Below the pieces are notes generated by a model. It worked only from the letters and a program-made list of their open reading frames with translations. It had not been told where the DNA came from and did not search any database. This document shows positions 20,444-33,480 of a DNA stretch of 64,000 nucleotides, one piece after another. Made by a program: the position numbers and the translations under genes. The first letter of the stretch is position 1, and every line of letters starts with the position of its first letter. Origin of the DNA: Durusdinium trenchii (taxonomy: Eukaryota > Sar > Dinophyceae > Suessiales > Symbiodiniaceae); assembly GCA_963970005.1 (NCBI GenBank), contig CAXAMN010022895.1, forward strand, positions 201,840 to 265,839, in the 5' to 3' direction.

Positions 20444-21681
20444 CTCGGACGACCAGTCCAGGAGGCAGTAGATGCGGCAAATGAGAGAGAAAGAACTCAA
20501 AACAGGAAAACACAAAGAACATATATAACCTAATAGCGATGGCCTCCAACCTATTGGCGATGGCTCAAAATGCGGACCAAGAGTGTACAAGGATTCCCTT
20601 TTTCATCCTTTTTCGTGACCGAATCACGGACCGAACAGGGGATGCGATGAGGTTTTGCCAAGTTCGTTCTACTTACTGTGTCACATTCCACAGTGAGAAA
20701 TAGTTCAAGATACAACCAGTCAGTCTGACACTTTCAAGTAGACCGACCTGGTGGAAATCCCTTGTTTGTGGCACACCCTAGAAGGTGCAATGGTCTCGCA
20801 GCATACCAGGCCACAACAAGCACAAACTCGACTGCTATGGTCACGAACTCCGACCACTAGTGGGGATGACGGGGATGATGATCTTCCCCTGTGCATCGGA
20901 CTTGGGAAATGACTCTCGTGAGCTGCACTGCTGGGCTCAAGTGTTATGGCTGCGGCGATGGATGCTTTGAAGTGCTTGAGCGCCTGACCTCTACAATGCA
21001 GGTAAATCAAACCCGTTTTTCAAGGCGGGGCGGGAAGTGGCACCACATCACCGGTGGTGTATCCCTCCAGGGTTGAAGCACATGTTGTAACTGTCTCGTG
21101 CAACAACATCCTCATTTTGCACAAGCAAATGCGCCAAAAAGTGTTTGGGAAAAAGAAAGCACCATCCGCCGCAGGACCCATCGGTCACGGGGCTGCGCCA
21201 GGCTCAGTGACGACCACTCCAAGCTCCCAAAGCTCTGCATCAGGACCCGCTAAGTCTTCCAAGGTGGCACCAGCTCCCTGCGCTGCTGTTGCCGGGCTGT
21301 TGCCGGGGTGTGATCTTTTTTCCAAATCTAAATCACCCAAAACGCCTGCTGTTCGAAACATTAGGAGGTTCTTGGCACCAAAGTTGAACATGCGGCACCG
21401 CGCCAGCTGGGTATTGGTCTTAGGCTTTGGAGCTCATGTGGGCCCACACTTCTGTCATATTCTTCACAAGTTTGCAGCCTTCAGGGCTCCTTCCCTATAG
21501 GATCAACGGGGGGCAAGTAGCTACAAACGTTAGCCAGTGCTCTGTGGTCGGGACGCTCAAAGGAACGAGCCAAAATTGGAGGAGTGGGGTAACACCAGGG
21601 GATAAACATACCGTTTCTTTTGGAGGTTTGGCCAACCTAAGTGTTTTCATGTTCTGAATTCTGTGCAGGAGCACCGACCAC

Positions 21682-21975
21682 ATCAAGATTGCCAGGTTCT
21701 TGACAAAGGTTCTGTTCTGCGCCTCCGGGCTCTGGTTCTTCTAATCTTCTTCTCACGCTCCGAGCGCAAGTTTTGCGGAGGCGCGCATGCACCATCTGCG
21801 TGGTTTCCGCCCCATCCAACTCTCCAGAATCCACCCCACAAGGCACAACCAACAACTCAACCCCCTCAGCTCGCCGCCGCAGCATACGCCTCATCCCCCA
21901 CACCCCACCGGACCGGTGGAGCCTCACCTCTTCGCCGCTGCTTCTGCCCAGTAGTTCTTCCAAAGCTCGGTAGAT
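21682..21975 (-). CDS. Candidate exon, Arg/Glu-rich unknown protein
   Basis: A long minus-strand frame reads PLIYRALEELLGRSSGEEVR, then a GGVWGMRRMLRRRAEG segment and RRRLEEPEPGGAEQN, ending at a gtggtc donor after 21682. The upstream edge is uncertain. A possible next exon at about 21185-21320 encodes ATLEDLAGPDAELWELGVV and ends in a stop at 21185. No family recognised. From 20444 to 21681 nothing else is convincing except the weak PhyH-upstream frame at 20880-20940. Confidence 0.4.
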
Positions 21976-22730
21976 CAAGGGTTCCATGGGCAGGCGCAAG
22001 TCCCAGCGCGTGACTGGCGCCCCCTCACCTGAGGACCGACCACGGATGGCTTCGCACGGATGCGAACAGGGTGCTGCTCATTGCACCAGGAGATGTGAAG
22101 AGTAGGGCTTTTGATGTTCATATCTTAATACTATGTGAACTTGTCATGACTAAACATCGGTATCTGTATCTATCGATGTATTATTATAGTACTACGTTGT
22201 TTTTGGACACCACAGCCGCATACGACCAGCATGCGTCGCATAATACTGTCTGGCAATCCCCTCTAAGATCCTCTAATACATCAAAGCTTGTTCACAGCTT
22301 TTGACTTCGTGAGCCGGAATTAATGTGTCATTGAGAACTCTCACGTCCGAGGAGCTGGCTCGGGGCACTTGCACATTTGAAAAGAACTGCTGTGCCAAAG
22401 AGTGGTCTTGCAAGGTCGCGTGGATACAACGGCGATGTTCCTCATGCCTCAGTGGGCCGAGATACGTCGCAAAATACGTCGCAAATGACCTCGGAAGCGA
22501 GCGAAATCGATCATGTGCGGAATTGAACTGCAAAAAGTACTGCTCAAGCTGTGCTGGTCATGCTTGATCTGCGTTCTGTGTTCTTGGCAATGCTGACGCT
22601 TTTCCGGGACAAGACCTTTTCAGAAGTGGAGAGCCCAAGGCCGAAGGGAATAAAGCCACTAAGCCCGGGTCGGGGTTCTCCTGCAAATCTGCACCTTTGT
22701 ACCTACTGCACATCTATCCCAGTCTTTTAC

Positions 22731-24218
22731 CATCAGGCCGAGAAACACCAATTCCAGCACCTCTGCTGCGGTCTGCACTGCCACTGCGCTTTGGAACTTG
22801 GTGACGCCCTTGTGTCGCACCGCGTCTGCTCGGCTCGACGTCGCAGAAGCCGCGACTCGCTCAAGGGTGGCGACTGCCAGCCGCAACGGCCGCTGCTGCA
22901 TCAACTCTTCAAGCTCCATCTCAGGAAGTGCCTCCTGATGCGAAGAGGTGAGGATGAGTGGCGAAGAAAGATATAGAAAAGAGTAAGTGGTGCGGCACCG
23001 AAAAGTCTGGTATAGCCATGGTAGCACCTTAAATGATTGTCTTCAAAAAAACAGCTTGAATTGCCATGAATTGCCTTGAGGCTCTTTATGGCTCTTTGAC
23101 GATCTTTATATATCGTTCTCGGTGCTGTAGCATCGATCGCGGTCTCATGCCCTGAGACCTGAGGCTCTGGCCGTCATCGGGCAGCCGTTGATCTCGAGCA
23201 AAGCTTGCCCTTTCTGGATCGATGCATTCTCACCAGCCCCACCCGGCACCACACCAACAACGACCTCGGACCCCCCCAAAAACCATTCCCCAAAGCTCGA
23301 AAATGAACCAGCCTGGGGGCCATTGAACACATGCAAAAGATCGCAGAAGCAACCTGGTTTGAGCAACCCGGTTTCACCTGGTTTCGTGCCCACGTGCCCA
23401 GCAGCTGGCGGGGTCGTCCACTGAATCTCCAAGCCAATTGGACCTTCAGCAAACTCCACCGCCCTCACATCTCTGCACTGCGGACCGCCGAGTCCTTCGC
23501 CACATGGGCCGAAGCGGAAGGAAGCTCGAGGACTGCTCGGTGGGCGATGGGGTGTGACGGGGTGTGCCTTCCCAAGAGCTCACCCGTTGTCCAAACCAGC
23601 TCTTGAATCAGTGAGGCTTCCTTGTTTGTAGGAAATGGTCAGAAATTGTATTTCAACAGTGTCGTAGGTGTGCGCCATGTTCAATGGTCAAACTTTGTCG
23701 AGGGAGAAATTCATCATTCTTACAACCAAAAACAGGCTGCAGCTGTCCTGGGCTTTTGGCCTTTCCAAACGCCTTCTCCAAGTTATCAGCTACTTTCTTG
23801 CTCACAGCCATGTTCTTGCCCACATACATCCCCGAGATCCTCAACTGGTCAAGCACATGTGACCAAGTTCTTGCCTGGCGTTTGCAACCAGGTGGCAACT
23901 GACAAACTCCCCTAAACTTCAGGCCGTGCATCTTGTTGAGTGCTTGATTGGTTCTGGCCGCAGCGCGCTCCCCCATTATCAAATCATCCTTGGAAACACG
24001 AAGGTGAGATCTGTTAGATCGTGCAAGGGACATAATATCAAAGATATTGAAAAAAACGGAAATCAACAGGAAAAAAGCAAAACACACACACACACACGAA
24101 CACACACTCACATACACAACTCCATCTTGGTCAAGGTTCACCCGTTTGCCCCTTTGCTGCCGGGGACAATGTCAAAAAGCTTCGCCGCTTCTTCAAGGTT
24201 TGCCATCCTCTGCGCATG
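22731..24218 (-). CDS. PDZ-domain protein, six phase-consistent exons
   Basis: Likely a scaffold or signalling protein. Exons: 24218-24142, 24010-23908, 23844-23734, 23477-23406, 23264-23166, 22934-22731, each boundary phase-consistent. The N-terminal part has a helix and a degenerate calcium-loop-like stretch (AAKLFDIVPGSKGANG, then VSKDDLIMGERA). It continues GMYVGKNMAVSKKVADNLEK. The PDZ fold is spread over three exons: VEFAEGPIGLEIQW (carboxylate-binding-loop strand), VVVGVVPGGAGENASIQKGQ plus ALLEING, and ELMQQRPLRLAVATLE. Donors are GT or GC. A further minus-strand frame at about 22520-22273 (FNSAHDRFRSLPRSFATYF, stop at 22273) may be the last exon. The PDZ call rests on GLEI, GGA and LLEING spacing; the EF-hand-like reading is tentative. 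The start codon was not found. Confidence 0.68.
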
Positions 24219-27200
24219 CTGCCTACGACGGCTACTGGAACGGCTGCGCGCCGAAGTTCATTTCTTGCTGCCCGTTGCAGAAATCCCATGACTGAAACAT
24301 GCAACATCGCTGCGTCTCCACCGTCTTGATACTCAATGGCTAAAGAGGCGGCTGTGCTTTGGGTCATTGACTTGCCCCAAGCCCACCCAGTCGTTCTTGG
24401 TCTAAAGTAGGTCAATCTCGTCTATTTCCTAAACCTCTCTGAAAACCAAAACGCTTTTCAGCTACCCACGTCCCCCCTTTCTTTCCACACCAGCACCGGG
24501 CCCAGTGGGCCCCTACCCCCGCACCCCCAGCTTCACCGGGGCGCCGCACGTGACACTCCTCAGTCCAGCCGGGCCAACCTTGCAAGTTCCGGAGAAGTTG
24601 CTGCGCACGCGGACCAGCTCAAAAGGGACCTCAGCGGTTTGCCCCGGACGAGCGGTTTTTGCCCCGTTTCTTTGGCGTGCGTGACCCGACGAATCTGGGT
24701 GTACAACTGGGGTAAACGGTAAACAATGGTAATCATGGGTAACAAAGTCACTGCCTGCGTTTGAGGGTCTTGATTTCTCCATTGTGGACCAGTTTGGGAC
24801 ATTCTTTCATCCATTCCAACTTTGTCAAACATTCCATCTGCCCATGGCCAAGCACAGGTGAATACAAGCGGCTGATTTTCCAGACCCATCACCGCCTGGC
24901 ATAATGAGAGCTGGAGCAGAACGGGTGTCCATCATGACCACTTGTAGGACGCTGTGGGGTTATCTATATAATTGAGGTATTTACATCATCCAAATGTCCC
25001 GTTAGTGTTGCATTCTCGGTTGGCAGGTTGTTTGCCCAAACGGTCGGTGCCCAGCTTCAGCGGACGGAAGGTGCCCACGCACGCATGCGCATGCATGACT
25101 CAATGACCGCGCTGGTCGCCTGATGCAGTGGGAGAAGTGGTGGTTCCGCTTCTGAAGCAGTCGATGAGTGCAATCACCTGGAACAGCACCGCCGCCGCCG
25201 CGTGTTGCCCCAATGACAGGTGCACCAGGAATTGGCAAGGTCGCCAAGGGCGGGACAGCGGCAGGGCAATTGGCGACAAGGTCGCACTCAACCTCATTGT
25301 CGGATAACATGGGGTAGCTCTAAACATCTCTAAACAACTAGCTGCTTGACCTAACAATGATCATATTACAATACTTAATAATACTTGCTCTGCTTTTTGA
25401 AGCGGTTCTTCTTGACATTGTCCTTGTTGGTTCCATTCCTTGCCTTGCTGGTAGCTCTTCTGTCAGCACTTGAATTTCTGGGAGGCTGTGCAGTTCTCGG
25501 CCATTGCTCCCATCATGAATCCATGCCCTTCAATGTCCATCTGATCTGCCCCCACTGCATCGTCATGTCACGTCACTGAGGCAGCTGCGATATCGAGCAA
25601 CTTGGTGGCCTGGCGAACCATCCATGTGTTTCGACATCGGAGGCTCGTTGATTCAAATTCACTGGCAGACTCATGATCGGGTTGGTACGGGGCAACGGTT
25701 GTGGATTTTGGGTGAGATGCCTGGGACACCGGCACTCTCAAGCCAGCGACGGAGCAAAGCAGCAATCACAGCCTCCTGAAAATCAACTTTTCCCTAGCGC
25801 AGGCACGGGGCTGTATATATATAGAGTAGTATATATAAGTATATGGTTTAATAAATAGATAGATAGATAGATAGATAATATATATATATATACACACATA
25901 CATATAACCTGCGAAGGGGAGGACGAAAGCCAGCCTTCTGTTGCTGCAGGCGTGATGGATATTTTTTCCCCGCGGGGCTTGTCGGCAGTCGCGCAATTTA
26001 GCAATTATAGCTCGTTGGTAGCGTCACCAAAGCAGCGATGAACACTTGCGGGCTGCTGAATGGATCGCCGGTGCCGCATGCACGCCGGGAAGGAGAGCTG
26101 GCTCACCCTGGATGAAGTTGATCGAACAGACAACAATTCGCAACAAAGCAAACTGGCCCGTCATTTCACCATTCAGAATGTACTGAGCTGAGACCTTTGG
26201 ATAAAAACATCGTGGTGTTGTGGGCTCTTGATCCATCTGATGCTAGACGGTGCTAAACCGACTCGCATGCTCTTGACGACATTTGGGAGACATGCTGAAC
26301 TTTTCAAGCGCCAAACAGCCTCTGCTTGCAAGCACCCTGATCGATCAACGCGGGTCCTTGCCCAACAAGTGAAGCTGAAGAGGTCAAAAGCTGGTCCATC
26401 TTGCCTACTTCCCCCATAGTTGTGGCTGGTATTGAGACTGACTCCACCTGCGCAAGCGTTAAGGAGAAGGGAGTTGTGCTAGCGTAAACAGACCATTTGA
26501 TGTCTGACACGCTTCTCTGAGCCTGATACGTGCCTTGGTTGATCTCTTTCAAAAGTCGCGGAGCATCTATTTTAGAAGCTCCCTCATGGTGTTGACATAC
26601 TCGGCCAAACTCTGGGATCGCGTGCAATCTCGCTGAACTGCTGGCCCTTGTCGAGGCTGGCACCTCCACACTGCCAGTGTCTCAAGCGCTGCCTGCTTCT
26701 GCTGCTGAACAGTGAAGCGCCGCAGAAGCTTCGACAAATTGTAGTGGCAGGCCGACTGAATTGTGAGCTTTGCTTTCATGAGCTCTTACAGAACTTCCGT
26801 CATTACGTTTGGCAACAGAGCTCTCCTCAGCTTTGTGTGTTAGTAGAACCTGAGTCCTCCTTTCCAAAAAAACTGGTGTCAGGTTTGCTCGCAGCCTGAC
26901 GCTCTCGCTGCCTGGCGCTACGTCTGGCGCAGCCAAACGTGTTGCCTTAAACGGCTTTCGCAGCGACGTCATTTGCTCTACCAATTGTTAATTTGCTTCC
27001 ACACGCAGCTTGTTGGATTTGATTGTCCAGACTGAAGACCGAACACTGCAACCATTGCCTGATCCTTGCAAACAACTCTTGGCGCCGGCCTGGGTTGCCA
27101 AGTGCCGAGTTCGATCAACGAAGAGGTAGACACGCAGGAAGACGAAACGGATGCGAAGATGGAGGCCATCAACGAACAGTCCAAGGCGCCGCAAATACAA

Positions 27201-27860
27201 CATTTCTTCTTTAAACTTCACACAACGAACTCAAAACATTGTGACTTCAACGGTTTTTCCAAAACGCTGCAATTTACGTGATTTCACGCTCTCCCTCCAC
27301 CAAAGGCCAGCGGTATTTCCACGTTTTGCCGCCGTTCCACCACAATCCTTCACACGAACACAGAAAATCACGCTTTTCTTTCCAGCCGCGCCAACACAAA
27401 ATCATTCCCAAATCGCTTTTCTCCGCATCCCCACTTCAAAAGACACCGCCAAAAAAAAACATGCCTTCACAAACACCACCATGTACACGTTCTTTTGCAC
27501 TTCAACTGCCAAAACCATCACGATGTCCATTGTTTTATGTCATTCCGCTTAGCATGTCGCGTCAAACCCTCCACCCCAAGCCTTCGGCTGGCTTTCGTTT
27601 CTCTCTCTATATATCAAATACCAACACATACACACTTTGTTAAACTAATGCGTAGATATGAACATACATGTGCAAATACAGATAAAAACAAACCAATAGA
27701 TACGCAACCAAATAGATACACACGTTAATCACACACACACATATATATATATAATATAATATATCAACATGCAAATCAAGCTGTTCCAACATTAGCTGTG
27801 CTCCCCTTCATTCCTCACAGGATTATGATGCGCTTGGAGCCTGGGCTGGCGGGAATCGGT
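24219..27860. other. Intergenic/intronic stretch with weak minus-strand exon candidates
   Basis: No gene is assigned. Minus-strand segments with some protein character are: about 24270-24400 (QSTAASLAIEYQDGGDAAM), 24520-24660 (AEVPFELVRVRSNFSG), 25150-25300 (CDLVANCPAAVPPLATLP), and 26580-26740 (LLRRFTVQQQKQAALETL). They may be further upstream exons of the PDZ gene. (GATA)n/(TA)n lies at 25855-25900, (CA)n at 24082-24102, and an AT-rich tract at 27730-27770. Confidence 0.4.
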
Positions 27861-27869
27861 GGTGCGGGC

Positions 27870-28160
27870 ACCCTTTGCACCAACGAAACTGGCCCAATTC
27901 CAAGGCCGGCCGCAGAGTCTGGGATGTTCACGCTTGCTCAAGCTCGTCAAAGAAGCAATTTGCACCGGCATAATCCCCGATGTGTGTCATTGATTCTGGG
28001 AGTGTCAAGCTCACCAAAGAGTGGCAATCCTTATGCAAAGGCAAAATTCCCAATGTGAGTCACTGAGTCTGGGATTGTCAAGTTGGTCAGCCAACTGCAA
28101 CCCTGAAATGCATCTCTCAATGTGCGTGACCAAGCTTGGGATGGCCATGCTAAGGCCCTC
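27870..28160 (-). pseudogene. Decayed BspA-like leucine-rich-repeat fragment
   Basis: Read on the minus strand, four successive units of roughly 23 codons keep the BspA-type LRR phrase: MAIPSLVTHIERC, LTIPDSVTHIGNFAFA, LTLPESMTHIGDYAGA and NIPDSAAGLG. They are in shifting frames, with frameshifts or stops between units, so the piece cannot encode one protein. BspA-like LRRs are protein-binding surfaces and common in dinoflagellate genomes. No other parts of such a gene were found nearby. Confidence 0.65.
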
Positions 28161-30889
28161 TCACAAATCTGAACTCGACCATCTGAGACTTCGACAATGA
28201 GTAACAACGACCAGTCAATTTCGCTGCGGATGCTGGCTATCGCATGTTTGTTGGAGCATCTCACGGCAGTTGGTTTGAAGATAGCACTGACAACAGTATC
28301 TGCAGTGAGCCCAGCATCTACAATCTGCTCATCGCTTCACGAACAACAATCTCCACCTCAGCAGTTCTGCGAGCAACTCGTCCCAATACCGTCTTTCTTT
28401 AATCAGCCACTGGACATCTCTGCCTGCTCTCTGGCATCACTTCCAGACAGTTTCTTTTGCCATTGACCTGCACTGCTGAAAGCTTTATCACACGTTATCA
28501 CCATTGCTAATCTATAATCATTCACCGCCCAGTTGTAGGGGCTCTAGTGAGATAATCTTGAGTTGGCTCACCGTCACCTAATTACGATCCTTGATTCAGA
28601 TCGGGCACTTGGCAGGATTCCATCTTGTGGCATCCAATGCCATGAAGCTTAGGGCACCAACAAAACCCAAAAGAACTTCAGCAAAACGAGCAGGAAAAAC
28701 GGACCTTACAACCATAAGCAGCCGTCCACTTACTTTCACTTATACTTTCTTCTGGGCAAGTATAGCGATTCCACAAACCTCTTTATGCCGTCTGCTGTTG
28801 TTTGCATGAATGAAACCGTCATCTCGGGAGTCAAGCTGCGGACAACAAATAATCTATCAATACCCACCAATTACAAGCACATGCGCACACACACACACAT
28901 ATATATATAGAGTATATATATATATATGTATATACGTACGTACATACATATACATATATACATTTGTAGGTATAATATTTGCAATGCTCCAGGGCACGCA
29001 CGGGTCAAAAACAATCTTTTGCTCTAACAGGGGTTGCGAGAACAAGAAGTCAAACCTGCAGTGTTAAGCTGACATAACACACACACACAAGCAACATGCC
29101 AAATGGTCCATATCTTCCATTGGAGACACATCCAGAAGACCTTCGAGAACGATCTGATCTGAATGGATGCAGGCGCCTGGGTTTCCGGATTGCAGCTGCC
29201 ACCCAGCTTGCGTTCAGCGGCCTGTGCGACGCTTTTCTGCTGACCGTCTCAGGTCAGCTGTCGAAAGGACAGCAGGAGCTCGATGGTCGGACGGGTCAAG
29301 TATGACATCAAGGTTGAATTGGTTAGTCTACTGTAGGGTTTTTCGATGGGTGTTTAAGTGTCTTTGAATGTTGTTCTGCACGTCCAAGATGGATCTATGG
29401 TGAAACCAATCTGGAAGACCTGAAAAGACAGTGTGTGGATCTACCATTTCAGGTGTGGACATGAAACAGCAGGCAAGGACCCAAGAGGACTCAAGGAAGT
29501 GAATGAATGGACTGTCCCAGTTGGTTTGGGTCTTTGGGACCCTCCAAGTCAAGGAATCAAGTCCACCTAGGAGGCCATGATCAAAGGACCTTCTGAAAGG
29601 AACAGCTAGTCAGGAAGTGCAACGAACCCAAGAATGCCCCAGATCAATTCCCCTGAACTCTGCTAGGACACTGAGCCGAAGAAGGCTTCTCACACGTCCG
29701 TTCCATCTGCACATCCGACTGCCAGGGCCTTGATGGCTTGGTAGGTTTTGAACTGACCTCCCTGCACGTTGGCCTAGCGCGACGTGTGGTCACCGCAAAC
29801 GGTGTCGTGCTCACAGCAGCAATGCGCTGCACTGCCCAAGGCTTGTTCAAAGCGCAGCCACCTCCATTCCTTCCTCCCAGCGCTCGTCATTGAAAGACGC
29901 CTAAGTGTCCAAAGACTATCCCGCAGAAGCAATACATCCGTTGCTGTGGAGATCCGTGGAGTGATTTTTCCTCAAGTTCTCGTCCATCAACACTCGAAGA
30001 TCTTCATAGATCTTGCATGGATCTTGAAGGTTCATGAACGAAAATCAAAATGACGCTTTTATGGCACATATGGCACTCTGCACACCTCTTCACTTCGCCC
30101 ATAGTTCTCGTCCCCTGGACTCAGTTCGCTCAGGACGTGCGTTGTGCACCCCCCCACTGAGCTTCCAGGCCACCAGCTGCCGAACCTGCTCCATTCACGT
30201 CGTCTTCACCGACCGGTGGAGCGGTGGCAGGTTCCGGTGCCCCAAGACCGCCGGTCATCCAGGGTCCAGGGTCCGACACTGGAAGGCGGTTCGGGTGAAA
30301 AAGAACCAGCAGTATGGTCTTGAGCAGGTGTGATGCCATTTGCGCCTTGGTCTGGAAGTCGGAGTTGAGCATCCTTGCATAGCTCGACAACCTCAAAGAA
30401 CCAAGACATGATTCATTCATGAAGAGGTTTTGACCTGCTGCATTGCTTGTGAAAGCTGAGACAAGGTGCCAAAGAGTGCGACGGAATTGTCAGGCTGGTC
30501 GAAACCAGCCCCTGACCCTGGGCCCAGCACCACAATCGGTAGATGCTTCGCCAAAAGGATTCCCTGGCACTGGATGGCATACAATCCATGATGGCCAAGT
30601 TCCAGCAAACATGTAAACATGTCCAAATTTAAATAGAAACCAGCTGGGCCGGCCCATTACCAAAGTCCGGATCAGTACTCACCAACTCCATCAGTGCCGC
30701 GATGGCCTGAAGTTGAAGGTTGCCCCCCCAAAAAGTCCGCCAAACCCCGTTGCATGCGGTGAAACACATTCCCACACAATGCGGCTCCACTCGATGCATC
30801 TTTATCTCGCTCTATCATCTAAATAATTATATAGATGGATTGGACATGATTAGATTAGATATTTACATCTCTTCCGCCCACGCAACTAG
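28161..30889. other. Gene-poor stretch
   Basis: No supported exon. It holds (CA)n/(TA)n at about 28887-28930, GTAC/ATAC runs to 28960, and several short frames on both strands without family motifs. A minus frame at 30420-30600 and another at 30130-30420 lack clear splice sites. Confidence 0.4.
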
Positions 30890-31724
30890 CTAGGGGATTT
30901 GACTTAAACGACCCAAGCATTGCTTTTCCTCAGATAAGGCTGCAGCCTGCCCTTCATCTGAGCTGCGTTCTCCAAAAGCCTGCGGGTCTCGGGGCTCAAG
31001 CTTCTCAGTAGTGTTTACTTGTTTTTTCCCGACGGCCACTGAGAAAACTCCACTTTCTCCAACCTTAACGGCACGAAGACCTTCAAAGGCAGCGAACATG
31101 TCTTTGGTGGTCAACCTGTGCAATCAATGCGTTTTTCAGCACGTCACTCATCACACTCCACGTGGCCCGTGCCCACCCAAATGTAAGGCACTGGCCACTT
31201 CAAGTGCACATGGACGCTGAGCTGCGACCTGAGCCACTCGTCTCTTGTGCTCAACTCATCTCCGATCTCCACCCGCCCAAGACCGGAGTCGCCCAAGACC
31301 GGTTGCGGCTTTGGAACGGTCTCAGCGCCTCACATATGAGAGGGCAACACGAGCTCATCCTCCGGCCTCGCACGTTGGAGGGGAGCAAAGCGAGCGTCAT
31401 CCTCCGGTCGTTCACGGACGTTCATGGGAACTCTGTTCTGATCCAACGCTGGCATGTCGTCCTGTGGAGCTGGCTGACCAAAGTGGGTGATCTTGCTGGA
31501 GCTCTCAGCACCCAAAGTTTTCGTGTTTCAAGGCTTGCTTGGAGGCCAACATCTTTGCCAATGTAATGTTCTGTTCGTGAGTGTGCATACTGCACACGGT
31601 CCACCGGCAAAATCATGTGTGAAATGTGCTGCTCGCTAAACACCACCAGCTTGTGCCTACAAGCTGTCCCTTTCCCTTTCTTCCAACTATAGAGCAATGG
31701 CATTCTTTCTGCGGCATCCATAGG
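30890..31724 (-). CDS. Unrecognised protein, last four exons
   Basis: Exons 31724-31551, 31491-31351, 31254-31157 and 31115-30890 join in phase and end at a TAG (30890-30892). Peptide landmarks: HKLVVFSEQHISHMILPVD, ITHFGQPAPQDDMPALDQ, VPYIWVGTGHVE, LTTKDMFAAFEGLRAVKVGE and a charged tail ending CLGRLSQIP. The introns are very short (59, 96 and 41 bases); 41 is unusual and that junction is the weakest. Acceptors are gcaaag, gcaag, gatgag and gattgcacag. No known domain recognised. It may be the 3' end of the exon chain upstream (33481-36831) or a separate gene. Confidence 0.5.
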
Positions 31725-32160
31725 CTTTGCTCGAATGCGAGACACACAAGTGAATATGCTTGTAATCATTGGTGCAAATCGCTGCAGAAAGGAAGCTCAT
31801 GGCGATGAGAGAAACCAAATCTGGATTTTGGATCCCGCACCTCGTCCACCCAGTCCGCATCCCGAAGCAATCAACATGGAAGGAACATGAAGGAACCCTG
31901 TTGGGGAGGCTGTCACGGCACGAAGACTGTCACGGCACAACTCTTCTGCCCAGTTCCGCCGAGCAACAACGCTTCCAAAAGGTCACCATGCCGCTCATCA
32001 AAGAGCTCTTCACAAATCGCTTGCGCCTCTTTGCAGAACCTCGGTCGCATCGGGCGTCGGAGTTCACCGGAGTGGCGTTCACATCGGTTTCATCATGACT
32101 GGCACAAGTTCACTGGGAAGATGTGGTGAAACCTTCACTCTTTTGTGCATATTGACCACA

Positions 32161-32272
32161 CCCAGATGCTCCATGTACGGAACATATGCCCACACTGTAC
32201 GGGATATATGCCCGCATTGGGGTGGATTGGGGGGTCAATGTAGGCATATATGGCATACATGGAGTGTATGGG
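32161..32272. repeat. Palindromic element, copy 1
   Basis: Left arm CCCAGATGCTCCATGTACGG with CATATGCCC, right arm CATATATGGCATACATGGAG then TGTATGGG. The left arm carries an internal partial duplication of about 22 bases compared with the copy at 42449. Between 31725 and 33480 there is otherwise only an ambiguous minus-strand stretch at about 32580-32770, where two frames are both protein-like (one holds SAEWSWDNREGYREEIDSL). Confidence 0.75.
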
Positions 32273-33480
32273 ACATCGGCTGGGGCATTAATGTCAATGG
32301 TGTGATCAGAATCATGTGGATTGTAATCATGTGCCGCTCGGGCCCGTGCTCTTCAAGCTCGGAGCAAACCTCAGTTTCCAACGTGAACAGGTGAAGCTTA
32401 TGACCATCCCTGGTGGATCTGGCTGTCCAAGAAGCACCAAACTCATGCGATACAAAATAGGCTAAATAGACTAGACGTGTAGACTTTTGAAGCACCACAC
32501 ACACAATGCACACTTATTGTATTTGTTGACATGTGCCACCTCTTCACTACGGACGTTCGTCCTTCAACCCGAGACGTGAGGAACCGTGAACTGGGCTGGG
32601 CAGCGAACTAAGGAGTCGATCTCTTCTCGATAGCCCTCGCGGTTGTCCCAGGACCACTCGGCCGAACCTGTCATGGGGTCTGTGGGGTTGGGTGGGGGCT
32701 GCTGGGGGTCTTGCAAAACACAAAATGGGTGGCCCAGATGTCTGGGAGTCTTCAACGAGCCGAACATAGCTAAACCGTGTCAAAGCATGCCAACTCAATC
32801 GGATTTGGGGCTGCGGCAGGGAGGACCAGTGGTTTCCGCCAACCACATCTCCACAAAGTTCAGCTGATTGCGCAGCCTTTCAGCACGCCTCAGCGAGAGG
32901 GTCATAACTGGACCCCGACCCACCAACCTGAACCTCGCTAGAAATGCTGAGAGATGGTGGCGGCGAAGCTTTTTTCCCTCAAAGGCAGGCGGCAGAATCT
33001 GGTGCCTGTGACGGCTAGACCAATTCTACCAATAAGCTGGTGGAGTTGCCAGCCACTCCTGTTCGGCCTGTTTGGGCCTCTGATCATTCTGTCTGGGTGC
33101 TTTCGATTCAATGCGACCGACTGGAGAGGACTTGATGGACTTAGGCCATGCAGATCTAACTTTGGAGAAATACCCGCGTGAAAGTGGCATATTATGAAAC
33201 TGCCCGAGAGTTTCGAAGGTGACCGAGGGTGTTCTACCGGTGTCTATTATAGCTACTTGAGATACAATAACCTATATACCTGTCTCGTATACACGATGAT
33301 CTACTCTCCAGTCAGCTCTGGAAAATGCACCTCTCCGCTCAAGGCTCCATGCTGTCCACGCATCCTCAGTTCGACCCATGTTGTTGGCTAACACTTTTTT
33401 GCTTCGCTCAAAGGCTCAAAGAGCTTGCCTGCACATCTTCCAGAAGCCTTCTCGGCCCATCTCAAAGTAGAGATCCTGAC

